This document shows, piece by piece, positions 34,627 to 44,608 of a stretch of DNA of 64,000 nt. Numbering within the stretch: position 1 is the first letter of the stretch; the number at the start of each line of letters is the position of its first letter. The translations under genes and the position numbers were made by a program. This stretch comes from Aggregatilineales bacterium. GTDB lineage: Bacteria; Chloroflexota; Anaerolineae; Aggregatilineales; Phototrophicaceae. The notes beneath the pieces are model-generated. The model saw only the letters and a program-made list of their open reading frames with translations, had not been told where the DNA came from and did not search any database. The stretch is taken from positions 248,001 to 312,000 of the forward strand of contig JAUQWZ010000011.1 of NCBI GenBank assembly GCA_030834905.1, read 5' to 3'.

Positions 34627-35148
34627 TTAGCCTTCCTGCAGCGTGGCAAGCAGCGTTTCAAGCGCGGCGATGCGCGCTTCGAGCGCGGCAATACGAGCGT
34701 CAGTCTCGATCACCGGAAACAGGATGTCGGTCAGCGGTTCGACGGTGCTGAACTCGCCGTCGGTTGAGGTGAATATTTCGTCCACTTCGTGATCGGCTAT
34801 CGTGCCAAACACGCGGAACGAATAGTCGCCGGGCAGCGCTGGAATCAGATCAGCGGCGTAATGTCCGGGTTCGTTCCGCAGCGGCTTCAGCGCCAGCGTG
34901 ATCGACTGGTCGCCAAAGCTGACCTCAACCTGCAAATCGACAGCGGTATCGGCGGGCAGCGGCTCATCATGCGAATCGTGATGGCTGATAAGGACTTCGG
35001 GACCGTTGAGCAGCCCCGCGTAAGCAGGCTCGCTTCGCCAGCCGAAGGTGATCGCGTATTCCCCGACTTCGCGCCCCTCATGGGCAGCGGCAGGCACGAC
35101 CAGCAGGCAGGCAAATACCAGACAGAGCAGAATCGTCCGCAAAGACAT
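34627..35148 (-). CDS. Small exported protein of the copper operon (YtkA-like beta domain)
   Basis: The 173 residues have a signal peptide (MSLRTILLCLVFACLLVVPAAA), a single Ig/YtkA-like domain rich in His and Asp near its start (SHHDSHDEP), and a C-terminal coiled coil (IAALEARIAALETLLATLQ). It is first in the operon with the CopCD-PCuAC gene. The His cluster suggests metal contact. The coiled coil may make it a trimer. Family assignment is by pattern only. Confidence 0.7.
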   Translation of the reverse strand: MSLRTILLCLVFACLLVVPAAAHEGREVGEYAITFGWRSEPAYAGLLNGPEVLISHHDSHDEPLPADTAVDLQVEVSFGDQSITLALKPLRNEPGHYAADLIPALPGDYSFRVFGTIADHEVDEIFTSTDGEFSTVEPLTDILFPVIETDARIAALEARIAALETLLATLQEG

Positions 35149-35278
35149 ACCTATTCTCCTGAAGAAGTAAAAGCGTCAGATACTCTAGAGCTTACCCCAG
35201 CCTCTGAGGTTTACAAACGGTTACCTATAGATACGCTCAGGCTGGCGGCATTGGATGTTCAAACGCCGCCGCTGTTGG

Positions 35279-36115
35279 TCACAGCGCGCCGATGTCCCGC
35301 CCATGCTGGCGCAACCCGTAGAGGTTGTTCATGGTCACGATTGGATACCACACGGGCAGCCCATGCTGGTCACGCCAGCCGCCATCGTCCTGCTGTGCGC
35401 CTTCAAGATAATCGAGCACCCGCGCCAGAAACTCTGGCGGCAAGGCGCGGGCGACGGGCGATTCTGGCGTCGGGACAAACCGCAGCAGCGAATAATACTG
35501 ATCTTCCGGTATCTTCAGCGCGCAGTCAACGATATTGGCGACCGCCACGGCGCGATAAGACTCGACATCGGGAAAGTCGGCACCGAAAGACCAGTCGTAG
35601 GCATGGTACGCCATGAACAGCCATTCGTTCGCCTGAATGTGGTCTGGAGTCAGATTCTGCTGCGCCCAGCGGGTCGTCGATTGCAGCAGATCGGCGCTTG
35701 CCTGACCGTATTTAGCCAGATTGCCGACAATCGAATCGGGCATCGTCTGCCCGCCGCCGTTCCACCAGGGCGCGTGCGGGTAGTCGAGCACTTCGGGCGG
35801 GTTGGCGAGCGAACCATCCTCTTGACGGCTGCGTTCCACCCAGGCGGCGACTCCATCCAGCAGATGACCAGCTGGTAAATCGTGCTGAACCATCACTGTG
35901 AGCAGATATTCCAGCGCCAGCGGATGCGAGTTCGGGCAGCGGATATCATGTTCCATCGCGTTGCCGTAACCGCCGTCGGCGTTCTGGTAGCTGCCCAGGC
36001 TGCGCTGTAAGCGGTCAATAGCGCCTCCCTGGAACTGATAGGCGAACAAGTCGCGCTCCCACAACACACCGTTGCCATAAACAAAATCGCGCGCGCGTTT
36101 CAGATCGATGGTCAT
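35279..36115 (-). CDS. Alpha-toroid (prenyltransferase/squalene-cyclase-like) repeat protein
   Basis: The 278 residues contain toroid-type repeats with QxxDGGY/W motifs (SYQNADGGYGNAM, RSRQEDGSLANPP, GAQQDDGGWRDQHG), as in terpene cyclase and prenyltransferase folds. The cyclase catalytic DxDD is absent and the length is under half that of squalene-hopene cyclase. A small hydrolase-like or binding function is possible. It has no signal peptide. It is read divergently from the hydrolase at 36384. Confidence 0.6.
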   Translation of the reverse strand: MTIDLKRARDFVYGNGVLWERDLFAYQFQGGAIDRLQRSLGSYQNADGGYGNAMEHDIRCPNSHPLALEYLLTVMVQHDLPAGHLLDGVAAWVERSRQEDGSLANPPEVLDYPHAPWWNGGGQTMPDSIVGNLAKYGQASADLLQSTTRWAQQNLTPDHIQANEWLFMAYHAYDWSFGADFPDVESYRAVAVANIVDCALKIPEDQYYSLLRFVPTPESPVARALPPEFLARVLDYLEGAQQDDGGWRDQHGLPVWYPIVTMNNLYGLRQHGRDIGAL

Positions 36116-36383
36116 GATAGTGTCCCCTTACCCGGTCATGGCTTAACTATAGTCCCCAATACAAATTGAATCGATTCGCTGCTGTGAACGGTGGTTCTGA
36201 ATGCGAACCTCAACTCAGCCCCACAGGTGAGCTGCTGCTGCCTGCGGCGGCTTGTGCGAAACACGGCGAAAGCCTATAATGAGCCGAACGTGTGTTTGCG
36301 AGGCGGCTTCGACACCCTCCAGCACAGCGACTACGCCCCTCGACAGACTGCGCCTTACCCACAACTTGTCATCGGAGTCTGGC

Positions 36384-38147
36384 ATGAACCAGCTTCGCAG
36401 ATTTCTGCTCGTTACCGGACTCGTCCTGAGCAGCCTTTACCTGTTCCGCCGCCACATCTATGCCCGGCTGCTGCGCCTGTCGCCGCCGCGCTGCCGCGTG
36501 TCGGTCGAACGGGGCGTGGTCGTGGTCACGCGCGACGGCGTGAGGCTGGTCGGTGACCTGTATCGCCCGGCGGGGCTGGATAAATGCCCGGCGCTGCTGA
36601 TGCGAACGCCCTACGGACGCAGCGGGCGCTACAGCTCGTTCGGACACTTACAGGAATTCTTCGCCCAGCGTTTCGCTGAACGCGGTTACGCGGTGCTGGT
36701 GCAGGATGTGCGCGGGCGGCTGGAATCGGGCGGCTCATTCAGCCCCTATCTGTTCGAGCGTGATGATGGCATCGACTCCGTGGAGTGGCTGGCTGCCCAG
36801 CCCTGGTGCGATGGACAGATCGGCATGTGGGGCGCGAGCTACAGCGGCATCGTCCAGTGGGCGGTTGTCCCTTCAACCCCGCTGGTCAAGGCGTTTATGC
36901 CCTCGATTACCAGCGCCGCGCTGCACGACATTCTCTACCCCGACGGGGCGCTCGATCTCGGTCTGGCGCTGCGCTGGCTGTCGATCTTCAAGACGATTGA
37001 CCACAACCGCAGCCGCGCGCCCTGGGCGAACCTGTTCCTGTTCAATGAGGTTGAGCAGATGGTGAAGCCAGCGGTGACGCACCTGCCCGTCGCCAGCGTC
37101 GATAAAGTCGCGCTGGATGAAGAAGTCGATTTCTTTCAACTGTGGCTGGAACACCCCGAAGGCGACGACGAATTGTGGTCGAAGGCGCTGGAACATCTGC
37201 GCCTTGAACAGGTGACTGCTCCGGCGCACCTGGTCGGGGGATGGTATGACTTCTTCCTGCGCGGCATGTTGCAGGACTATGCGAAACTCAAAGCCGCCGG
37301 GCAGCAGCCCTATCTGACAATCGGACCCTGGCATCACTTCGCGGCGCTGTTCAGCTTTGCCGACGTGCGCGAAGGGCTGCGCTGGTTTGACATCCATTTC
37401 AAAGGTCAGGCGAACAAACGGCGGCAGATGCCGGTGCGCGTGTTCATCCTCGGCAGCCGCCAGTGGCGCGATCTGCCCGACTGGCCCCCCACGGCGGAAA
37501 CGCGCCCGTTCTACCTCGGCGGCGAACATACCCTTTCAACCCGCGTGCCCACCAGCGCCGCGCCGCCCTACCGCTATATTTATGATCCGGCTGATCCGAC
37601 GCCCAGCATCGGCGGCAGCCAGTTCTCGCTGGACGCGGGCGCGGTCGATAACCGCCGGTGGGAACGCCGCCACGACGTACTCGCCTTCACGTCAGCGCCG
37701 CTAACACACGATCTGGAAATTATCGGCGAGGTGCGGCTGGTGCTGTACGTCCGGTCGAGTCTGGCGCACACCGATTTCTTCGGGCGGCTGTGTGACGTTG
37801 CCCCCAACGGCAAATCGACCAACATCTGCGATGGTCTGTTCCGCCTGCGCCCCGGCACCGGAGAATGCCAGCCGGACGGCACGCTGCGGATCGAGATCGA
37901 TATGTGGGCGACGGCGTATCACTTCCGCCGGGGACACCGCATCCGGTTGTGCGTCGCCAGCGGGGCGCACCCGCGCTGGAATCGCAACTTCGGCACCGGC
38001 GAGCCGTTCACCACCGGCACCAATCTTCGCATCGCCCAGCAGGCGGTGTACTGCGACCAAACGCACCCATCGGCGCTGCGGCTGCCGGTGATCGATGAAA
38101 CGCGGGCTGAACCACAGAGACACAAAGTACACGAAGAATTGGTGTAG
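36384..38147 (+). CDS. CocE/NonD (peptidase S15-type) alpha/beta hydrolase
   Basis: ATG 36384 follows CGGAG at the right distance. The longer frame to 36252 adds an unlikely leader. The 587 residues have an N-terminal membrane helix (LLVTGLVLSSLYLF), an alpha/beta hydrolase core with nucleophile Ser152 in GASYSG, an oxyanion Arg/Tyr region (RTPYGRSGRY), and the C-terminal jelly-roll domain typical of X-Pro dipeptidyl-peptidase and cocaine esterase relatives. The substrate is an ester or acyl-peptide, not predictable here. The last dozen residues are encoded by an intergenic-type repeat whose GTAGGGGCG supplies the stop. Confidence 0.85.
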   Translation: MNQLRRFLLVTGLVLSSLYLFRRHIYARLLRLSPPRCRVSVERGVVVVTRDGVRLVGDLYRPAGLDKCPALLMRTPYGRSGRYSSFGHLQEFFAQRFAERGYAVLVQDVRGRLESGGSFSPYLFERDDGIDSVEWLAAQPWCDGQIGMWGASYSGIVQWAVVPSTPLVKAFMPSITSAALHDILYPDGALDLGLALRWLSIFKTIDHNRSRAPWANLFLFNEVEQMVKPAVTHLPVASVDKVALDEEVDFFQLWLEHPEGDDELWSKALEHLRLEQVTAPAHLVGGWYDFFLRGMLQDYAKLKAAGQQPYLTIGPWHHFAALFSFADVREGLRWFDIHFKGQANKRRQMPVRVFILGSRQWRDLPDWPPTAETRPFYLGGEHTLSTRVPTSAAPPYRYIYDPADPTPSIGGSQFSLDAGAVDNRRWERRHDVLAFTSAPLTHDLEIIGEVRLVLYVRSSLAHTDFFGRLCDVAPNGKSTNICDGLFRLRPGTGECQPDGTLRIEIDMWATAYHFRRGHRIRLCVASGAHPRWNRNFGTGEPFTTGTNLRIAQQAVYCDQTHPSALRLPVIDETRAEPQRHKVHEELV

Positions 38148-38168
38148 GGGCGAGGCGCTGCCTCGCCC
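38145..38168. repeat. GTAGGGGCGAGG hairpin repeat overlapping a stop codon
   Basis: GGGCGAGGC and GCCTCGCCC (38148-38168) form a 9-bp stem, and another GCCTCGCCC follows at 38174-38182. The TAG of GTAGGGG ends the S15 hydrolase gene. Confidence 0.6.
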
Positions 38169-38190
38169 ACGACGCCTCGCCCTGAAGCGG

Positions 38191-38838
38191 TTACGCGCGT
38201 GTGGCAGTCTGTCCAGTCCACGAATCGACCAGCGCCCGCGCCCGCGAGGCGAGCGTCTCAGGCGTCCAGTTCCTGGAGACGAGCGAGCCGCCAAGCCCGA
38301 GGGCAGCCGCGCCCGCGCGCCGGTATAACCCGGCGTTGCCCGGCTCAATGCCGCCAGTCGGCACAAAGGCGATGTCGTCCAGCGGCGCGCGGATTGCTTT
38401 CAGATAGGTGGGTCCACCCAGCACGTCGGCTGGAAACAGCTTGAGCATCGCGCACCCGGCGGCAAAGGCGGTTTCCGCTTCAGTCGGCGTGGCGACGCCG
38501 GGCAGGTGCAGCACGTTCGCCGCCTGCGAGCGCGCCACCGACGCCGGATCAAAATTCGGCGAGACGATGAACTGCGCGCCGAGCGCCAGCGCCTCGTCCA
38601 CATGAGCGACCCGGCGGATCGTCCCCGCGCCGATCAGCAGATCGTCGCCAAAGCGCTGGCGCAGCGCCGGAATCGCTGCCTGCGCGTGGGTGCTGTTGAG
38701 GGTCACTTCCATGATGCGGATGCCGTTTTCCGCCAGCACCTCGCCAATGGTCAGAAAGTCGTCCACCGGGAAATCGCCGCGCATGATGGCGATCAGTCCA
38801 TGCTGGCGGATCATCTGTTCAGCAGATTGGATGGTCAT
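38191..38838 (-). CDS. eda: KDPG/KHG aldolase
   Basis: The 215 residues follow the class I 2-keto-3-deoxy-6-phosphogluconate aldolase pattern: IAIMRGD, general-acid Glu44 in IMEVTLNS, GAGTI, and Schiff-base Lys133 in MLKLFPAD. The LPGVATPTE and FVPTGGI loops are present. It cleaves KDPG to pyruvate and glyceraldehyde-3-phosphate (or related keto-hydroxy acids) in the cytoplasm. It is followed in the same direction as the SDR gene, 21 bases apart, suggesting a small sugar-acid catabolic unit. Confidence 0.92.
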   Translation of the reverse strand: MTIQSAEQMIRQHGLIAIMRGDFPVDDFLTIGEVLAENGIRIMEVTLNSTHAQAAIPALRQRFGDDLLIGAGTIRRVAHVDEALALGAQFIVSPNFDPASVARSQAANVLHLPGVATPTEAETAFAAGCAMLKLFPADVLGGPTYLKAIRAPLDDIAFVPTGGIEPGNAGLYRRAGAAALGLGGSLVSRNWTPETLASRARALVDSWTGQTATRA

Positions 38839-38859
38839 TCAAACACCTTTGTTAGAGTT

Positions 38860-39642
38860 TCAATCCATCGGGTAAAGGCTGCATCCGCCATCGACCAGCA
38901 GCACCGAGCCGGTCATGTAGCTGGCGGCAGAGCTGCACAGGAACAGAAAGGCATCGGCAACCGACTCTGGCGCTTGCAGATAGCCGAGTGGAATGGCTTT
39001 CTCCGCGCGTGCCCGGTAATCGGGTTCGGTATCCCACTGGCGTTTCGCCATGCCAGCGCCGACAATGCCGGGCGCGACGCCGTTGGCGCGGATGCCTTTG
39101 TCTGCCAGTTCGCGGGCGAACGAGCGCATCAGTTGGTTCATGGCTGCTTTGCTGGCAATGTAAGGCGCGATACCGGGCCACGGCGTCTCGGCGACCCACG
39201 AGGTGGTAAAGATGAGATGTCCCTTGATCCCATCGGCGAGCATGGCGCGGACGCTTGCCTGCCCCAGCAGAAACGCCGACTTGGTATTGACCGCCATAAT
39301 CCGATCCCATTCCGCCTCGTTGTATTCCATCAGCGGCTTGGCAATCACCATTCCAGCATGGCACAGCGTCGTATGAATGGGACCAAAGCGGGCGCGAGCG
39401 CTCTCGACAAGCTGCTCAACATCGACTGTTCGGGTGAGATCGCCGCGCAGATAGTGTATCTGCTCCGGTTGGATACCCGCTTCAGACAGGCGGCGCTGTG
39501 CTTCTTCCGGCTCGATCACATCATTGACGGTCATGGATGCGCCGTGTGAAGTCAGCGCCCGAACCACATGCAGCCCGATTGCGCCCACACCGCCCGAAAT
39601 GACGATATGCTGTCCGGCAAGTGCATCGTCGCGAAATGGCAT
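38860..39642 (-). CDS. Short-chain dehydrogenase/reductase (SDR)
   Basis: ATG 39642 is preceded by GGAGG. An ATG 24 bases earlier is less likely. The 260 residues carry the Rossmann motif SGGVGAIG (about 15-22), a catalytic YxxxK (APYIASKAA) with an upstream TTSW active-site strand, and the PG motif after it (GVAPGIVG). The substrate is probably a sugar acid or polyol, given the neighbouring KDPG aldolase. Confidence 0.9.
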   Translation of the reverse strand: MPFRDDALAGQHIVISGGVGAIGLHVVRALTSHGASMTVNDVIEPEEAQRRLSEAGIQPEQIHYLRGDLTRTVDVEQLVESARARFGPIHTTLCHAGMVIAKPLMEYNEAEWDRIMAVNTKSAFLLGQASVRAMLADGIKGHLIFTTSWVAETPWPGIAPYIASKAAMNQLMRSFARELADKGIRANGVAPGIVGAGMAKRQWDTEPDYRARAEKAIPLGYLQAPESVADAFLFLCSSAASYMTGSVLLVDGGCSLYPMD

Positions 39643-39733
39643 GGTATTTCCTCCGCGTGAGTACACCTATAGTGTACCTATCGACCATCAAGAACAAAAA
39701 CCTCGCCCAGAAACGAAAGCCGCCATCAACCGG

Positions 39734-40750
39734 TCACGGCATCCACACCGGGCTGTAATCCTGCGCCGGACTCGATAGAATCAGGCGCGGTTCGCCGCCC
39801 GGCACCTGATCGATTAGAAAAATATCGTACACCGTCCCTGACGACGAAGCATAGATCAGCCGCCCGTCGGGCGACCACGCGGGCATCATATCCGCCGCCG
39901 GGCTGCCGGTGACGTTGGTGAGTCCGCCGGTGGCGAAATCGTAGACGAAGATGTCGCCTCTGCCTTCACGCTCGGAGACAAACGCCAGCCGACCATCAGG
40001 CGACCACGCGGGCTGGGTATCTGACGCCGGATGGCTGGAGACGTTCCGCAGTTCGTCGCGCGACAGGTCATACACATACACGTCCGGGTTCTGGTCTGAG
40101 ATCGACACAAACGCCAGCCAGCGATCTTGAAACCAGACGCCGTCGTAGTTGAGTCCCTCCGGCTGGCGAATGCGGATCGGCGCAAGTGTTTCTGGATTAA
40201 TGACGGCAATCCGGTTCGTGCCGGAGACGTCATCGTCATAGACCAGCCAGCCCGCGCCAGACCAGTTTGGACGGCTGACGCTGTGGCTGCTCTGTCGGGT
40301 GACGTTGCGCGCCGTATTACCCTGGCAGCCGTCCTGCACGTAGAGGTCATAGCGCCCGGCGCTGCCGACGACATACGCCAGCTCGCCGCGCCCCGACCAC
40401 GCCGGAGATGACTCGTCCAGACGGCGACCGCTAATCGCGCAGCGCTGCCGCGTCAGCATATTCATCACCACCACATCGCGACCATCGGCATCTGCGCGGA
40501 CAAATGCCAGATCGCCCTGCCGCGACCATGCCGGATCGCTGTTTTGCACGCCACTGCGCGAAACCGGCATCGTGATCAGGTAATCGACATCGCCGAGGTA
40601 CACCTGGGCGGTGCCGCTGCGCTCGCTGACGAAGGCAATTACAGCCCGCTGGCGCAGATGCCCCACGCCGATTGCGCCGCTGGTCAGCAGAATCAAAATC
40701 AAGAGGAAGCAAGCTGTCATTCTGAGGAAGGTCGCGCGCAGAGTCTCCAT
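39734..40750 (-). CDS. TolB-like WD40/PD40 beta-propeller protein, membrane anchored
   Basis: I prefer the internal ATG 40750 (METLRATF) because it puts the hydrophobic anchor (MTACFLLILILLTSGAIG) at the N-terminus. The remaining chain holds at least five PAWSxxGxLAF/Y repeats (DPAWSRQGDLAFV, SPAWSGRGELAYV, QPAWSPDGRLAFV, MPAWSPDGRLIYA). It is a periplasmic or surface propeller of the TolB/PD40 type, used for protein or ligand binding. There is no enzyme motif. Function unknown. Confidence 0.75.
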   Translation of the reverse strand: METLRATFLRMTACFLLILILLTSGAIGVGHLRQRAVIAFVSERSGTAQVYLGDVDYLITMPVSRSGVQNSDPAWSRQGDLAFVRADADGRDVVVMNMLTRQRCAISGRRLDESSPAWSGRGELAYVVGSAGRYDLYVQDGCQGNTARNVTRQSSHSVSRPNWSGAGWLVYDDDVSGTNRIAVINPETLAPIRIRQPEGLNYDGVWFQDRWLAFVSISDQNPDVYVYDLSRDELRNVSSHPASDTQPAWSPDGRLAFVSEREGRGDIFVYDFATGGLTNVTGSPAADMMPAWSPDGRLIYASSSGTVYDIFLIDQVPGGEPRLILSSPAQDYSPVWMP

Positions 40751-40829
40751 TGTTATGGTTGTACACCGACGCCAGAGCCGAAGCAAATGACGCCGCGATA
40801 ACTGGAAATTCGACTTTATCCTACCCCAG

Positions 40830-41246
40830 ATGTTACACTATTCACTGGTTCATGGGCGGCACACGGGTATCACCTCTTTGAATTCGAGACATGTGCTTGT
40901 GGTAGATGATGATAACAGTCAGAGAATGGTGCTTGCGACGATGCTGCGACAGTTGGGGTGTACCACTACTGAAGCTGCCGATCCCAAGACCGCGCTGGCT
41001 ATTTTGCAGTCCGACCCGTCGATCAACCTGGTGTTCACCGACGTGCTGCTGCCCTGGATGAGTGGTATCAGCTTTCTCGAACGTATCCGAGAGCGGCATC
41101 CTGAAGTGCCGGTGGTGGTCATCAGCGCCAGCGATTTTTCGTTGTGGGGCGAGCAGGCACTGCAAAGAGGCGCGATCTTTTGCCTGCAAATTCCGTTTTT
41201 CAAGCGTGACCTGGCTGCCGCGCTGGAAGCAGCGCAAACCGCCTAA
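40830..41246 (+). CDS. Single-domain response regulator (receiver only)
   Basis: The 138 residues form a CheY-like receiver with the acidic triad DDD (26-28) and phospho-acceptor Asp71 (VFTDVLLP). The usual Lys-Pro after strand 5 is replaced by Gln-Ile-Pro (CLQIPFF, Gln120), which may slow or alter phosphorylation. There is no output domain, so it must act through another protein. It lies 151 bases upstream of the giant BTAD regulator in the same direction. Confidence 0.85.
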   Translation: MLHYSLVHGRHTGITSLNSRHVLVVDDDNSQRMVLATMLRQLGCTTTEAADPKTALAILQSDPSINLVFTDVLLPWMSGISFLERIRERHPEVPVVVISASDFSLWGEQALQRGAIFCLQIPFFKRDLAAALEAAQTA

Positions 41247-41397
41247 GCTTATCGTAATGTTTGGAAATATAAATGAGACTCATATTCATTGTGAACTATG
41301 TTAATTTTATGAAATGATTTAAAATTGTTGCATTACTTGCCAGGATCATGATCGCTAACGCGGTATCATCTGGTAAGTTACTTTAAGGGGTTCGTGT

Positions 41398-44300
41398 ATG
41401 CCTTTCAACCTACTCCCACATGGCAACCAGATTCCGAACCTGACTGGTGTCATAGACCGACCCCGGTTGCTGGCAAAGCTCGAAAGTGTGCTCCAGCACA
41501 AGATCACGCTCCTGTGCGCGCCCCCCGGCTACGGCAAAACAACCGTCGCCGCCCAGTATGCCCACCAGGCGAATCACCCGGTAATCTGGTATCGCTTCGA
41601 AGATCGGGAACGAGACCTCCCCACGTTCCACGATCACTGTATCGAAGCACTCAGCGCCGTCGCGCCCGCCGTGGCTGACCTCAAATATGCGCCCGGTTAT
41701 ACCCCTGTCGAACTGGCATCTTCCGTCGCCAACGCCCTGCGCGAAGGGTTTGAAACGCCGTTTGTGTTCGTGCTTGACGACGTACATACGCTGAATGGCT
41801 CCGCCGCAGTTGAACTGTGGATGCGAACTTTTGTGACGCTGGCACCCGCTAACTGTCACATCATCATCATCAGCCGTATTCTGCCCTCGCTGCCGATGAC
41901 TGAGATGATCGCCCGCCGCGAAATGGTGGCAATCGGTCAGGATCAACTGCGCTTCACCGCCGACGAGATTATGACGCTGGCGGAAACGCTGTATGATTTC
42001 CGGCTGCCGCGCGCCAATGCCGAAAAACTGCTCGGACAGCTTGAGGGCTGGCCCGCGGGAACCATTCTGGCGTTACAACCGCTGCCGCAGGATCTGGAAT
42101 TCCTGATGCTCAGCGGCGGCGAAGGTCCTGAAGCGCTGTTCTATGCGCTGGCAGACCTGATGCTTGACGCTCAGCCGCCCGGACTGCGCGATTTCCTGCT
42201 CGCTTCATCCACCCTCTCGCGTATTACCCCCGAATTGATATCCAGCGCGCTAAAACTGCCGGACAGCAGCGAATGGCTGGCGGAACTGCTCAACCGCAAC
42301 CTGTTTGTTTCCCGCAACTCGAACGGCTTGGTCTATCACCGGCTGTTCCGCGAGTACTTGCAGCAGCGCTTATCGGAACAGCGACCGGAATGGTTCAAAC
42401 AACTGCATCGCAACGCCGCCGACTGGTTCGATCACAACGGCGATTTTGACGAAGCCTTCATCCACTATATCGAGGCGGACTATCCCAGTTTCGCCGAACA
42501 AGCCATCAGCCCTCTCATCCAGGCGTACTACAGCCAGGGGCGCGTCGAAACGCTGCTGCGCTGGAATGATATGCTCGTCCGCGCCGACGTGCGTAATCCT
42601 CAGCTTCTCTATGTGTGCGCGTCCATCTACCTGACGCGATACGCCTATGACACCGCCGAAGCCCTCCTCGCCGACGCCGAGCGCCTGTTCTGTATCCAGG
42701 ACGATACCCCTGGCGTCATCAACGTGCAGCTTCAACGCGCGCTCATTAATATCCAGCGAGGGCACTATTTCCCGGCGATCACGCTGGTGCAGCCGCTGGT
42801 GCAGTCTCCGCCTGCGAACACCAAGCTTCACGGCGGCGCGCTGCGCCTGCTCGGCTTTGCCAACCTGAAGCTGGGATTGGTGGATACGGCAACACAGCAT
42901 CTGGAACACGCCCTCGAACTGTACCGGCGGGTTGGCGACCTCAGCAATACGGCGAACGTGCTGCAAGACCTCGAACTCGCTTACCTGCAAACCGGACGGC
43001 TGGAAGATGCCTCCGCCTGTCTTCAGGAAGTCGTCGCCATGCGGCGCTCGCTCGGCAGCCCGATTGGACTGGCGCACGCCCTGAACAATCTGGGCTATCA
43101 CTATCATCAATTTGGCGATTACGCGCAGGCGCAGAAGAATTTTGAGGAAGGTCTGAGCATTGTCTCTCAGGTGCAGGATCGCCGTACCGAGTGCCATCTC
43201 CTGTGGAGTCTGGGCGATCTTCAGCGCGACCGCGGCAGCTTCGACGAAGCGCTCACGCAGTATAATCGAGCGCTGGAACTGATCAGCAACTATGAGCCGT
43301 CTCTGCGCTGCAATATCCTGTTCAGCATCTCCACCCTGCGGCGCTGGCAAAACCATTTTTATGATGCTGTCGCGCTTGCCGAAGAAGCGTTAACCATCGC
43401 CGATGCCCACCAGCTCACGCGCGAAAGCGCTATGGCGCGGGCAGCGATGTGGGCAGCCCGCGCCTTTATGGGCGAGCTAACCACCGCGGCGCACGAACTT
43501 GACCTCGCCGCATCATCGCTTCAGGAAATCCACGCCAAATCCGAAATCGTCCATATCCTGACCTTGCGAGCGCTGGTCAGCTTCCTGCACAATGACCGCA
43601 GCCGCGCCGAAAGCTACCTGCGCTCGGCGGCACAGACCGCGCAAAGCGGTGCCAGCGCGCAGCCGCTGATCGCCGAGGTCGTGCATCATCCGTTCATCGA
43701 AAATCTGGTGCCGAGCGAAGCGCAGAAATTCAGCCTGGTCGCGCACGGCATTGCCCAACTGCGGAAGGCGCAGGTCAAGCCTACCAATATCATTCGGCTG
43801 CAGGACAAGCTCGATTCCGAGATGATCTACAGCCTGCGCATTCAAACGCTGGGCAAGGAAATCATCGAACGCGACGGCGTGCTGGTTCTGACAACCGACT
43901 GGCGCGCGGCGGCGGCGAAGGAATTGTTCTTCTATCTGCTGTTCATCGGCGCTGAGACGCGCGAGCAAATCAGCCTGAATTTCTGGCCCGACAGCTCATC
44001 CAACCGCGTGCGCTCAAACTTCCACACGACGCTGTACCGCGTGCGGCAGGCGTTGGGCGAGAACGTCATCATCTTCAAAGACGAAACGTACCGCGTGAAC
44101 AGCGGTCTGGATATCTGGTGCGACGCCCACGAGTTCCAAAACCTTGCCCGCCAGGCACGCCCCCTGCCAACCAGGGATGCGCGAACCGAAGACCTGTGGC
44201 GGCGGGCGGCTTCACTGTATCACGGCGATTTCCTGCCGCAGCTTGATTCCGAATGGATTCTGGCGTACCGCGAAGAACTGCGCGAAACCTATCTTGAATC

Positions 44301-44553
44301 GGTCGTGCGCCTCGGCTTGTGCGCGCAGGCGCGTAAGGACTACAAGCAGGCGATCATGATGTTCAAGCAGGCGCTGAAGCTTGATCCATACCGCGAGGAA
44401 AACCACCGCACGCTGATGATATGCTACGCCGACCAGGGCGAGCGCGGCAAGATCCAGACTCATTACCGCTATCTTCAGCGGCTGTTCGACGAAGAACTGG
44501 CGGTCGAGCCTTCCCGCGAAACTGAAGTGCTGGTGCGCTCGCTGTTGAAATAG
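41398..44553 (+). CDS. Giant STAND ATPase-TPR-BTAD transcriptional regulator (MalT/SARP-like)
   Basis: The 1051 residues comprise a STAND/MalT-type ATPase with Walker A APPGYGKTT (41-49) and Walker B FVFVLDDVH (122-130). A winged helix and about ten TPR repeats follow (400-770). The C-terminus is a SARP-type winged helix (TLGKEIIERDGVLVLTTDWR ... REQISLNFWPDSSSNRVRSN) with a BTAD domain (about 910-1051). It probably senses a ligand through the TPR region and activates nearby genes. The small exported peptide directly downstream may be such a ligand. A strong terminator follows. Confidence 0.88.
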   Translation: MPFNLLPHGNQIPNLTGVIDRPRLLAKLESVLQHKITLLCAPPGYGKTTVAAQYAHQANHPVIWYRFEDRERDLPTFHDHCIEALSAVAPAVADLKYAPGYTPVELASSVANALREGFETPFVFVLDDVHTLNGSAAVELWMRTFVTLAPANCHIIIISRILPSLPMTEMIARREMVAIGQDQLRFTADEIMTLAETLYDFRLPRANAEKLLGQLEGWPAGTILALQPLPQDLEFLMLSGGEGPEALFYALADLMLDAQPPGLRDFLLASSTLSRITPELISSALKLPDSSEWLAELLNRNLFVSRNSNGLVYHRLFREYLQQRLSEQRPEWFKQLHRNAADWFDHNGDFDEAFIHYIEADYPSFAEQAISPLIQAYYSQGRVETLLRWNDMLVRADVRNPQLLYVCASIYLTRYAYDTAEALLADAERLFCIQDDTPGVINVQLQRALINIQRGHYFPAITLVQPLVQSPPANTKLHGGALRLLGFANLKLGLVDTATQHLEHALELYRRVGDLSNTANVLQDLELAYLQTGRLEDASACLQEVVAMRRSLGSPIGLAHALNNLGYHYHQFGDYAQAQKNFEEGLSIVSQVQDRRTECHLLWSLGDLQRDRGSFDEALTQYNRALELISNYEPSLRCNILFSISTLRRWQNHFYDAVALAEEALTIADAHQLTRESAMARAAMWAARAFMGELTTAAHELDLAASSLQEIHAKSEIVHILTLRALVSFLHNDRSRAESYLRSAAQTAQSGASAQPLIAEVVHHPFIENLVPSEAQKFSLVAHGIAQLRKAQVKPTNIIRLQDKLDSEMIYSLRIQTLGKEIIERDGVLVLTTDWRAAAAKELFFYLLFIGAETREQISLNFWPDSSSNRVRSNFHTTLYRVRQALGENVIIFKDETYRVNSGLDIWCDAHEFQNLARQARPLPTRDARTEDLWRRAASLYHGDFLPQLDSEWILAYREELRETYLESVVRLGLCAQARKDYKQAIMMFKQALKLDPYREENHRTLMICYADQGERGKIQTHYRYLQRLFDEELAVEPSRETEVLVRSLLK

Positions 44554-44581
44554 CGCATCCGAGCAAAATCAGAGAGTCATT

Positions 44582-44608
44582 GGGCGTTCAATTGAACGTC
44601 CTTTTTTA
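44582..44608 (+). terminator. Rho-independent terminator after the BTAD regulator
   Basis: GGCGTTCAAT and ATTGAACGTC pair nearly perfectly (44582-44601) and are followed by CTTTTTTATT. Confidence 0.85.

Noticed and set aside
36252..36383. N-terminal extension of the S15 hydrolase
   Set aside because: The extension lacks an RBS and places the membrane helix internally. ATG 36384 has GGAG and fits better.
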